A stretch of 26,693 bases of DNA from a virus. Under the pieces are notes generated by a model, which did no database searches, was not told where the DNA came from, and saw only the letters and a program-made list of their open reading frames with translations. The position numbers and the translations under genes are program-made. Of this stretch, positions 15,125 through 20,983 are shown in pieces (the stretch's first letter is position 1; each line of letters starts with the position of its first letter). The DNA is taken from positions 1 through 26,693 of IMG/VR virus record IMGVR_UViG_3300044858_003475; one strand, 5' to 3'.

Positions 15125-16144
15125 CTACCTACTTGCCCAAGCAAGGTAATAATTTGCCAAAAATCCCGGTTTCTTTGAATCGAAGAACGGATTCTTCATC
15201 GCCGTGATGACTTTCGCCGCCCTGGCGGCATTCTTACTGCATTTCATGCAAGTCGCTGCGTACCGCAGCAGCATCCACCGGGCAGTCTCGACTTCGTCGT
15301 CCGTCATCTTGGATAGGTAGTCGGTGTAGAGGCTCTCCCAAGACTCTTTACCCGGCCACATGACCGCCTTGCAAATAGGGAACAGGTCATGGGATTCATC
15401 GCTGTCGATAGCACAGATCCGTTTCACGGATTCGACTTGGAAGCCGGCGGCGATGCATTGTTCTAAAAGCACTAATGCTCGGCGTGCCGAGCCTTGTGCG
15501 GAAGAGGCAATTACTTGTAGCGTCTCTCCGGAAAAGTCGTTAGCTCGGGCTTCCGTCTCTAGGACGTGTTGCATTAGATCCACTAATTCGGCAGTAGTTA
15601 AATTAGTTAATTGCATATTAGCTCGGGCTTCCGTCTCTAGGACGTGTTGCATTAGATCCACTAATTCGGCAGTAGTTAAATTAGTTAATTGCATACCAGT
15701 GATCCGCGAGCGGATCGCCTTGTCGATTTTCTCCGGTTGTGAGGTACAAACAAAGAAGTAGACGTAGGATGGGGTGTCTTCGAACACCTTTAGAAGCCCC
15801 TGGAACGCTTGCTTAGAGCATGAGTGGAACTCATCGAGAATATACACCCAAGGGCCGCCTCCGAGCGGCTTATAGGCCATGTTGTCCTGGATCGACCGGA
15901 TATCGTCGATACCGGTCTTCTGTCCCATGTTCATCTCGATTATGTTTCTAGGGTCGGTGCAACCGACCTCTGCTGCCATAATCCTGGCTAATGTTGTCTT
16001 GCCTACGCCAGGCTCCCCGTAGAAGCCGAGAACGTGAGGCACGTTCTTATTGGTAATGAACTGCTTCAACTGACTGACGGCAACGGCTTGGCCGATGACG
16101 GCATAGAGGGACTTTGGCCGGTATTTTTTGTATAGTTCAAGCAT
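15125..16144 (-). CDS. Clamp loader ATPase (DnaX/RFC-like) with internal duplication
   Basis: 339 residues from ATG 16144 (MLELYKKYRPKSLYAVIGQ, the usual DnaX/RFC start; GGAG 5 bases upstream). AAA+ motifs: Walker A GEPGVGKTT at 43-51, Walker B VYILDEFH at 100-107, sensor 1 CTS, and RSRITGMQL, equivalent to the SRC arginine-finger motif. The C-terminal part is a helical collar. Residues 151-176 (MQLTNLTTAELVDLMQHVLETEARAN) are repeated exactly at 177-202, from a perfect 78-bp tandem DNA duplication. This falls just after the arginine finger, at the start of the lid domain, so it adds a second copy of a strand and helix to a conserved ATPase. No small second subunit like T4 gp62 is visible. 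It loads the clamp encoded at 9307-10341. Confidence 0.88.
   Translation of the reverse strand: MLELYKKYRPKSLYAVIGQAVAVSQLKQFITNKNVPHVLGFYGEPGVGKTTLARIMAAEVGCTDPRNIIEMNMGQKTGIDDIRSIQDNMAYKPLGGGPWVYILDEFHSCSKQAFQGLLKVFEDTPSYVYFFVCTSQPEKIDKAIRSRITGMQLTNLTTAELVDLMQHVLETEARANMQLTNLTTAELVDLMQHVLETEARANDFSGETLQVIASSAQGSARRALVLLEQCIAAGFQVESVKRICAIDSDESHDLFPICKAVMWPGKESWESLYTDYLSKMTDDEVETARWMLLRYAATCMKCSKNAARAAKVITAMKNPFFDSKKPGFLANYYLAWASR
15540..15695. repeat. Perfect 78-bp tandem duplication in the clamp loader gene
   Basis: 15540-15617 and 15618-15695 are identical over all 78 bases, with different bases on the outer sides (g at 15539, t at 15618 against c at 15696). The length is a multiple of three, so the frame is kept and 26 residues are doubled. 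Absence of any silent difference points to a very recent event or an assembly error. Confidence 0.97.
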
Positions 16145-16733
16145 ACTCTCTCCAAAACAAATAGGCATCAATTACTCGTTCTAGTTCCGCTTCTAAGTCT
16201 AGAAGCGTACCGTCATTCCGTATAAGGTAGTCGGCTTCCTTAGCCGGGTCTATAGCTACCTCGGATTCGTGTGCCGGGTCAGCAGGCTGTTCTCGCGTGC
16301 TTTGCACGCATATCAGCAGGCTGTCGGGCTGGGCGCGGAGGAAGGATACTTCGTTCGGGAAACGGATGCCCTGGATCGCTGTCCGTTCGTCGAGTCGCAT
16401 TCGGGTATCCATGATCTTTAGCCAGCAGTCTTCTCCAAAAAATCGACGACCGCATTCAGTGCCTAGGAGCCGGAGATAACGTCGAACGTCATCTGAATGA
16501 CGTTTGACGTAATCTATTCCGAATACTGTCACCGCTGTGTTAAATTCCGCTGATGTATAAGTAATGTCGTGATCGTTCACTCGTACGACTGGATTTAGGA
16601 TCGCTAGTTGTTCGTATACTGGGTCCGAGAAACCTCGGACAAAGTAACCGTATTTCTTATGCAGGATCTTGCAACACTCGTCTTTTCCTGCATTCCGGTT
16701 TCCGCAAAATCCGATTACTTTGGGTAGGTTCAT
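16137..16733 (-). CDS. Deoxynucleoside monophosphate kinase (T4 gp1-like)
   Basis: 198 residues. VIGFCGNRNAGKDECCKIL is the variant P-loop (G-x-x-x-A-G-K-D) of phage dNMP kinases. A VRGFSDPVYEQLAIL segment, and VRRYLRLLGTECGRRFFGEDCWLKI, the hallmark R-x-L-x-x-x-G-T-E-x-x-R of the T4 gene 1 family, follow. GIRFPNEVSFLRAQ is the later conserved R-F-x-N-E. The enzyme makes dNDPs for phage DNA synthesis; the T4 member also accepts a modified dCMP. Its start overlaps the polymerase stop as ATGA and its end overlaps the clamp loader start by 8 bases. Confidence 0.88.
   Translation of the reverse strand: MNLPKVIGFCGNRNAGKDECCKILHKKYGYFVRGFSDPVYEQLAILNPVVRVNDHDITYTSAEFNTAVTVFGIDYVKRHSDDVRRYLRLLGTECGRRFFGEDCWLKIMDTRMRLDERTAIQGIRFPNEVSFLRAQPDSLLICVQSTREQPADPAHESEVAIDPAKEADYLIRNDGTLLDLEAELERVIDAYLFWREYA
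16485..16504. repeat. Perfect 8-bp stem hairpin inside the dNMP kinase gene
   Basis: AACGTCAT (16485-16492), loop CTGA, then ATGACGTT (16497-16504). Inside coding sequence, with no T-run. Another 7-bp stem hairpin follows at 16623-16640. Confidence 0.8.
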
Positions 16734-17776
16734 TTTTCATCTCCCGTATAAGCCACTTTGTCCGCCCAACTGACGGGAGACAACTCCACTTCAGTTTTAA
16801 GGTCGAGCAAAACCCACCCGAATTGTTGCCGTATTTTAGTAGTCATACACTCGTTGGCCATAGCTACGAAATCATGTAACTCAGTAGCCGGAACTAACGC
16901 GAGCAGGGAGTCGTGTATTTCCATAAAAAGACGTGACTGCATCTTTCTATTTTCTATTTCTTTCTGGATATCAATGATGGATTGCAGCAATAGATGGAAA
17001 GCCGAGCCCTGTACCGGACAATTGATTATGAAATTCCTGGTTTCTACGCCTCGCCACAAAAAACCCGAAAGCGTATGGAAGTACCCCTTAGCTAAATACT
17101 CCCGATACCAGTCTTTCTTCCACTGTGCATACGTCCGATACCGTTTGCCCCAGAAGTCGTCTTCGACCGACTTGATATGCGAGACGAAGGTGTCACTGTC
17201 CATGTTAGCCACCCATTTCTGTTCGCCTTCGTCGAACTCAATGCCCAGTCGCTTGATACCCACAGACGAGAGATGCTCCAGCATCCCTGTCTTCCCTGCC
17301 GTCTTCCATAACCTCCTAGCCACATCAACGTAATAATTGCCGTAGAACCACCCGAACACTGCATCTCCTTTAGCTGCGGTACGCAGCGTTTTGGCTAATG
17401 CCTTGTTCTCGGCGGCCCATTCGTCGCTGTACTTGAAGCATTGCTTCGCGGTAGCCGAATGCATATCGAAACCACTTTCGAGGTTGTCGATCATCGTTGT
17501 GTCTTTGTGGTAGCAGGCGGCTACGTGGACTTCTAGAGCCGAGTAGTCGATTTCGACTATATACCACCCTTCCGGGGGGCATACGCATCCTTTGACATAC
17601 TTAGTGACTGACTTGTTTCGGGACGGCAGGTTGTTGAGGTTCGGACTATCCGCCGAACCTCTAAATGATTTGACGTTATGTAGGTTCAGGAACCCGTGCA
17701 CCCGCCCCTTAACGCAATCGCGTTCTAGGGCATCGAGGTAGGTTCCTTTTAGCTTGTAGAGTTTTTGCAGTTGCAA
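16730..17776 (-). CDS. Family A DNA polymerase, palm/fingers part, downstream of an in-frame TGA
   Basis: 348 residues if counted from TTG 17776, but the frame continues upstream without a break through 17860 to a TGA at 17861-17863 and then into the thumb part. Motif A is YIVEIDYSALEVHVAA (catalytic Asp at 77). Motif B is R132-TAA-K136-GDAVFGWFYG, with Lys and Phe spaced as in the AKxxFVFxxFYG form of SPO1-like phage polymerases. VQGSAFHLLL and motif C MEIHDSLL (H288, D289; IHDS in place of VHDE) complete the active site. PNLNNLPSR, a palm contact, is present. All catalytic residues are intact. There is no 3'-5' exonuclease domain; that lies in the gene at 8086-9306. TTG 17776 has no good ribosome binding site. 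Confidence 0.85.
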   Translation of the reverse strand: MQLQKLYKLKGTYLDALERDCVKGRVHGFLNLHNVKSFRGSADSPNLNNLPSRNKSVTKYVKGCVCPPEGWYIVEIDYSALEVHVAACYHKDTTMIDNLESGFDMHSATAKQCFKYSDEWAAENKALAKTLRTAAKGDAVFGWFYGNYYVDVARRLWKTAGKTGMLEHLSSVGIKRLGIEFDEGEQKWVANMDSDTFVSHIKSVEDDFWGKRYRTYAQWKKDWYREYLAKGYFHTLSGFLWRGVETRNFIINCPVQGSAFHLLLQSIIDIQKEIENRKMQSRLFMEIHDSLLALVPATELHDFVAMANECMTTKIRQQFGWVLLDLKTEVELSPVSWADKVAYTGDEK

Positions 17777-17780
17777 AAAC
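17761..17780. repeat. Perfect 9-bp stem hairpin inside the polymerase gene
   Basis: GTTTTTGCA (17761-17769), a 2-base centre, then TGCAAAAAC (17772-17780). It covers the candidate TTG start and lies 80-100 bases after the in-frame TGA. A second hairpin (CATCCTC, 3-base loop, GAGGATG; 17815-17831) lies between it and the TGA. Confidence 0.8.
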
Positions 17781-17860
17781 TCAGCGACGTAGTCGGAGTC
17801 GAGAAGCAGTAATGCATCCTCATCGAGGATGTATTTCTTGGACTTTTTCGACTTATTGGC

Positions 17861-17863
17861 TCA
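17861..17863 (-). other. In-frame TGA inside the polymerase reading frame
   Basis: Reading the minus strand: CTA CCG TGA GCC AAT AAG TCG. The upstream part ends YDHLKLP and the downstream part goes on ANKSKKSKKYILDEDALLLLDSDYVAEFLQLQKLYKLKGTYLDAL. Together they read like one normal PolA thumb segment (compare FEKLGLP...KKTKTGKPSTDEDVL in bacterial PolA). The codon would be residue 89 of a 465-residue protein. TGA is a true stop elsewhere in the window, used in many ATGA overlaps, so general reassignment is unlikely. Confidence 0.9.
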
Positions 17864-18127
17864 CGGTAGCTTTAGATGGTCGTATAAAATATAGGCTAAT
17901 TGGTCTCTAGAATTAAGGTTGCATTCCGCACCGTACCTCCGTTGCTGCGTCTCGTAAATTGAGTGTTTTCTCAAATTAGACTCTCGTGTACGGATTTCAG
18001 CTTGGACTTCTCGCTGTGCGGTAGCCAGCTTGGTGGTGTCTACCGGGAGCCCGATACTCTCTATCTTGGACAGAGCTATGGTTCCTTGGGTAAACAAACG
18101 ATACGCTTCGCGAGTTGCGGGTTTCAT
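17861..18127 (-). CDS. Family A DNA polymerase, start of the thumb domain, ending at an in-frame TGA
   Basis: 88 residues: MKPATREAYRLFTQGTIALSKIESIGLPVDTTKLATAQREVQAEIRT, then NLNSRDQLAYILYDHLKLP before the stop. The LxxxExxGxxVD motif followed by N-x-x-S-x-x-Q-L is the standard opening of the PolA polymerase domain, directly after the exonuclease domain in full-length enzymes. The frame goes on unbroken after the TGA into the palm/fingers part. So this is either the N-terminal piece of one 465-residue polymerase needing readthrough, one half of a second split, or the result of a point mutation or sequence error. The start overlaps the stop of the secreted repeat protein as ATGA. Confidence 0.8.
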   Translation of the reverse strand: MKPATREAYRLFTQGTIALSKIESIGLPVDTTKLATAQREVQAEIRTRESNLRKHSIYETQQRRYGAECNLNSRDQLAYILYDHLKLP

Positions 18128-18366
18128 TTCTTGCCGATTCTACCACGAGAATCCCTGACGACTGCCGTATTTCCCTTCACCGTGACGCTACCTGCCAGAC
18201 GCCCTCGGGCGTCCCTTAGCTGGATCGTCGATTGCTTTACGGTGGCCGTGGCGATGATTCGACCTTGGCTATCGCGGAAACGGATTCGGTCATCGGCGGA
18301 AGCCGATGCGGGAATTTGTAGCATACATGCTACAAAAGTGATGAGAATGATTGATAGTTTAATCAC
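18124..18366 (-). CDS. Small secreted protein with three RDxxGR repeats
   Basis: 80 residues. An N-terminal signal peptide (MIKLSIILITFVACMLQIPASASA, cut probably after ASA) is followed by about 55 residues made of three near-repeats of some 20 residues: FRDSQGRIIATATVKQSTIQ, LRDARGRLAGSVTVKGNTAV and VRDSRGRIGKK. The pattern of a tight D-x-x-G-R turn between short strands suggests a beta-meander or short beta-solenoid. It would go to the periplasm or outside. I do not know the family. Its position between MazG and the polymerase is odd for an exported protein. The signal-peptide codons contain a perfect 10-bp stem hairpin. Confidence 0.75.
   Translation of the reverse strand: MIKLSIILITFVACMLQIPASASADDRIRFRDSQGRIIATATVKQSTIQLRDARGRLAGSVTVKGNTAVVRDSRGRIGKK
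18315..18336. repeat. Perfect 10-bp stem hairpin in signal-peptide codons
   Basis: TTTGTAGCAT (18315-18324), 2-base centre AC, then ATGCTACAAA (18327-18336). It lies in the signal-peptide codons of the secreted repeat protein. Hairpins at 18291-18308 and 18198-18213 fall in the same small gene. Confidence 0.85.
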
Positions 18367-18719
18367 TGTTCGGTTCCTTGTTTGTCTGCTCGTTCTTGGG
18401 CAGCACGGTCGGAGTAGACGGTGCCGTATCGTTTAGTGAGTTTCGCAATGTTGGCATCGATGCATTGCTGCCGAGTGATGCCTAGACCCTGTCGGATTCC
18501 TTCCAGGTAGAATTCAATGTCGCCGAGTTCCTCTTCGACATTGACCATGTCCAGATCCTTCTGGTAGATGACTGCCTTGTTAACGGCGTCCAGCAACTCT
18601 CCGGCTTCGCTGGAGATGCCGATGGCCATGTGCATCAAGTGTGCGTCGTCGGCTGTCATAGAGGCCGCTATGGCCTCTCCTGGCTTTACTAAGGCGGTTA
18701 CTAGTTCTTCGTGTGTCAT
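18363..18719 (-). CDS. MazG-like nucleotide pyrophosphohydrolase
   Basis: 118 residues. HMAIGISSEAGELLDAVNKAVIY contains the E-x-x-E helix (E38, E41), and VEEELGDIEFYLEGI holds the second acidic set (E-E-x-L-G-D), the Mg-binding four-helix arrangement of the MazG/all-alpha NTP pyrophosphohydrolases. Phage MazG proteins hydrolyse nucleoside triphosphates, and in some phages are thought to act on (p)ppGpp pools. The C-terminal tail (DRAAQERADKQGTEQ) is polar. The start is preceded by 89 bases without a gene. No clear Shine-Dalgarno sequence is seen. The end overlaps the secreted repeat protein as ATGA. Confidence 0.85.
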   Translation of the reverse strand: MTHEELVTALVKPGEAIAASMTADDAHLMHMAIGISSEAGELLDAVNKAVIYQKDLDMVNVEEELGDIEFYLEGIRQGLGITRQQCIDANIAKLTKRYGTVYSDRAAQERADKQGTEQ

Positions 18720-18758
18720 AATTGTTATGGGTTAAAGGGAAATTAAATTACCGGATAC

Positions 18759-18764
18759 AGTATA
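18759..18764 (-). promoter_or_regulatory. Candidate -10 element upstream of MazG
   Basis: On the minus strand TATACT (same hexamer as the promoter at 878-883) lies in the 89-base gap before MazG, about 40 bases from the ATG, inside a small inverted repeat (TACACTATACTGTA). No good -35 hexamer is seen 16-18 bases upstream. Confidence 0.35.
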
Positions 18765-18808
18765 GTGTAGCCGGGTTGTTCGTAGACAGAGATAGGATTT
18801 GGCGATAT

Positions 18809-19504
18809 TTACTTTCTTTTCCTCGCCGGCCTTGGAGGTCTTGTGAGGGCTTGCTCTACTGACCAACCTCTGTGAAATCTCTTACCTAAAATAGATTGGG
18901 AGATCCCGACTTCTTCCGCCCAGGCGGCAATGCATTGAGTCTTTCCGTTATATGTCCACATCGCATTGCTCCGCCTATTTCTACATTGTTCTTTATCAGT
19001 TGCCCATCTGCAATTGTCCGGTTCGTAATTGCCGTCTGGATTTGGGTGTCTATCTATAGATAGATTTTCGGCAGGACGTGGACCCATGTCCTCTAGAAAG
19101 TTCAAAAAACCTCGCCCTTCAGGCTCACGCCATCGGTCACAGACGCGGATTCCGCGTCCTCCGTAGTAGTGGTACTCTCGGTCTTTAGGATTAAGGCATC
19201 TTCTGTAAATATTGCACCATGCGGTATACTCAGCCGAATATGTTTTTCCGTGCGTAGTGCATCTTGCCTTAGTTACGTCTATTCGTAAACAGCCGCAACT
19301 GCGTGTTTTAGTGCTTTTAATAGCTCCACATCTAAAGATGGCTACTTGTCCGCAATCACACTGACAAACTTGACGGGTTACGTGCTTTCCTTTTGTGCCT
19401 TCTCGCATCATAAACTTAGGACCAATGGTCGTTAAACGACCGAAGGTCTCGGGAACAAATTCCGTTGCAACTTTTACCGAATGCACTACAATAAATTCAG
19501 CCAT
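18809..19504 (-). CDS. Putative homing endonuclease / HNH-type DNA-binding protein
   Basis: 231 residues. The first part has FGRLTTIGPKF, then a zinc-knuckle-like set CQCDCG and SCGCL (residues ~47-74). Then comes a segment common in phage free-standing endonuclease-like genes: YTAWCNIYRRCLNP, YYGGRGIRVCDRW, FLEDMGPRPAENLSIDRHPNPDGNYEPDNCRWATDKEQCRNRR. The D-R-x-x-x-x-G-Y-x-x-x-N-C-R-W-A-T-x-x-x-Q-x-x-N-R pattern recalls the HNH/AP2-associated family. A C-terminal helix-turn-helix-like segment (IAAWAEEVGISQSILGKRF) would bind DNA. The gene stands alone between a terminator/promoter and MazG, breaking the otherwise overlapping gene series, as expected for a mobile insert. Confidence 0.75.
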   Translation of the reverse strand: MAEFIVVHSVKVATEFVPETFGRLTTIGPKFMMREGTKGKHVTRQVCQCDCGQVAIFRCGAIKSTKTRSCGCLRIDVTKARCTTHGKTYSAEYTAWCNIYRRCLNPKDREYHYYGGRGIRVCDRWREPEGRGFLNFLEDMGPRPAENLSIDRHPNPDGNYEPDNCRWATDKEQCRNRRSNAMWTYNGKTQCIAAWAEEVGISQSILGKRFHRGWSVEQALTRPPRPARKRK

Positions 19505-19534
19505 CTGAAATACTTGCCTATTTTACGTGGTTAG

Positions 19535-19566
19535 AAAAGCCGTGAGTGTGGTTACTCACGGCTTTT
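19535..19566. terminator. Rho-independent terminator after the helicase gene
   Basis: A perfect 13-bp stem (AAAAGCCGTGAGT, 19535-19547; ACTCACGGCTTTT, 19554-19566) with a 6-base loop. The A/T ends make it work in either direction; on the minus strand the stem ends in a short T-run. It lies 32 bases past the helicase stop and before the homing-endonuclease-like gene. Confidence 0.88.
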
Positions 19567-19569
19567 CGC

Positions 19570-19578
19570 ATTATAGCA
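19570..19578 (-). promoter_or_regulatory. Extended -10 promoter overlapping the helicase terminator
   Basis: On the minus strand TGCTATAAT is a perfect -10 hexamer (19570-19575) with the TGN extension. The -35 region is weak. Transcription would start near 19563, inside the terminator's right arm, so RNA from here would not form the hairpin and could run into the endonuclease, MazG and polymerase genes while readthrough from the helicase is stopped. Confidence 0.55.
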
Positions 19579-19597
19579 GGTAATATTGATTTATGCA

Positions 19598-20983
19598 TCA
19601 AATAAATCGACTGACTAGATGGAATCTGCCGCGATGAGGAGAACCGGCCACTGCGATATGGCGACTAGGAAGATCTGCGAGAAATTCCATCTCTCTCAAG
19701 ACTATGTAGTTTAGTCTACACACCTGCGATTCGCGTTCGTACTCGTTCATGTTGATACCGATAGCTGCATTCGCATGTGCCCAGATTCCTTTGGACCCGG
19801 TAAAATTGACTTTCCCCAACCAGAAGCTAGAATATGCTTCCTTATTTACCTGACTTGCTGTCAGCAGTAATATCTTAAACTCAGAGCTAATTGCACGTAA
19901 GTTTTTCCAGATGTGATCGTGTGCTTCGTGTCCCTCGGTGTGAGAGGACTTCGCCAGCAATCCCGCATAGTCTATTCCGACTACGTCAGGCACCCAACCC
20001 TTGTCGGCCCAGGCCGACAACTTACGCCGGATATCCTCCACCGTCATCGTATCTGCCGGTGTCGAATGTAACCGAAACCGGTTGGGCTCGCCTCTAGCGG
20101 CCATAGCCGCCCAGGCGACCTTTGCTTCCTCTACCGTATACCCGGAACTGTAATACTGCTCTTGAAACTCTACCGTAAGCTCCTTAGCTTCGTTGTAGTC
20201 GATCTTGGTCGGTATTTTGACCTTACCCGCCCTGGCGGGTTTGCCTAACCATGCCGTTGACCATCGCCGTAGGACTTGCTCCTGGGATAAGTCGCCGATG
20301 TTGAAATAGGCTACCCGAAGTCCTTGAATGAGGGCACGCTGACAGAAGCCAGCTAGGTGCGAACTCTTCCCTGACTTATCTGCCCCGCACAGGATAACCA
20401 GTGCATCTCTATGGAGCGTAGGGCCAAGCCATTGGCCGAGCGCTGTGTCGGCGGGGAACTTGATGATGGATTCGTATTGTGTCTTTTCGAATGCCGTTTG
20501 CACCGCATCCAAAGCCGTGAACGGCTCTAGATAGTCTACTCGTTGGGATAGCTCCGGTAGCTTGAAGGATTGGATGGCATTAGTTGCGGCGGTTATGTTT
20601 CCGTTACTGATTGCAGCCGTGATATTGTCTGCTAGCTGTTTGGCTGCGGTCCTTGCGATCAACTTATGTATCAGTTCGACGACATAATCGGCTCGCATGG
20701 TTACCGGCTGCAAGGAGCCGAGAAAGCGACCGACTAGGTCGGTCGAGGCTTTATCGGCGGACCTTGCCCAGTCCGAGTAGATGGCAGTTAAGACTGCCGG
20801 TCCGGGGGCTTCGCCGAACTGCTTGAAATGGTTTAGGCACCATTTGACTACGATATTGCTAAACTTTGACGGGAAGCAGTTGTCCGGCAACAGGGTCGCA
20901 ACGCGACCGAGGGTTTCGGTGTCTAGGCAGAGAGCAGCGATAACCAGACGCTCATCTTGGCTGTCGTATGTTTCTATCTGCAT
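19598..20983 (-). CDS. DnaB-like replicative helicase
   Basis: 461 residues. The N-terminal ~150 residues match the helical DnaB N-domain (DERLVIAALCLDTETLGRVATLLPDNCFPSKFSNIVVKWCL). The RecA-type core starts with GQWLGPTLHRDALVILCGADKSGKSSH (Walker A) and continues with a DnaB-like RVAYFNIGDLSQEQVLRR. VPDVVGIDYAGLL is Walker B, and LLLTASQVNKEA is the DnaB motif with Gln. The ending LREMEFLADLPSRHIAV(A)GSPHRGRF fits the last core strands with the arginine finger region. It unwinds DNA at the fork together with the primase, encoded immediately upstream with no spacing. It contains hairpins at 20001-20020, 20225-20240 and 20727-20745. Confidence 0.85.
   Translation of the reverse strand: MQIETYDSQDERLVIAALCLDTETLGRVATLLPDNCFPSKFSNIVVKWCLNHFKQFGEAPGPAVLTAIYSDWARSADKASTDLVGRFLGSLQPVTMRADYVVELIHKLIARTAAKQLADNITAAISNGNITAATNAIQSFKLPELSQRVDYLEPFTALDAVQTAFEKTQYESIIKFPADTALGQWLGPTLHRDALVILCGADKSGKSSHLAGFCQRALIQGLRVAYFNIGDLSQEQVLRRWSTAWLGKPARAGKVKIPTKIDYNEAKELTVEFQEQYYSSGYTVEEAKVAWAAMAARGEPNRFRLHSTPADTMTVEDIRRKLSAWADKGWVPDVVGIDYAGLLAKSSHTEGHEAHDHIWKNLRAISSEFKILLLTASQVNKEAYSSFWLGKVNFTGSKGIWAHANAAIGINMNEYERESQVCRLNYIVLREMEFLADLPSRHIAVAGSPHRGRFHLVSRFI
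20001..20020. repeat. Perfect 9-bp stem hairpin inside the helicase gene
   Basis: TTGTCGGCC (20001-20009), 2-base centre CA, then GGCCGACAA (20012-20020). Inside the codons just after Walker B in the reverse direction; no T-run. Confidence 0.8.
20727..20745. repeat. Perfect 8-bp stem hairpin inside the helicase gene
   Basis: CGACCGAC (20727-20734), loop TAG, then GTCGGTCG (20738-20745). Coding sequence of the helicase N-domain. Confidence 0.8.

Noticed and set aside
15540-15695. CRISPR or tandem-repeat array
   Set aside because: Only two copies, no spacers, in frame within the clamp loader gene.
16758-17333. 191-residue plus-strand frame
   Set aside because: Antisense to the polymerase palm/fingers region with intact motifs; Ser/Cys-rich composition typical for shadow frames.
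17815-17863. Selenocysteine insertion signal after the polymerase TGA
   Set aside because: The hairpin starts 29 bases after the TGA, farther than bacterial SECIS elements, and similar hairpins occur all over the window; no Cys is expected at this place in PolA.
16730-18127. General reassignment of TGA to an amino acid
   Set aside because: TGA ends many genes here in ATGA overlaps (for example at 6346, 6483, 8086, 18124, 23091), so it is a normal stop; only the polymerase site is exceptional.
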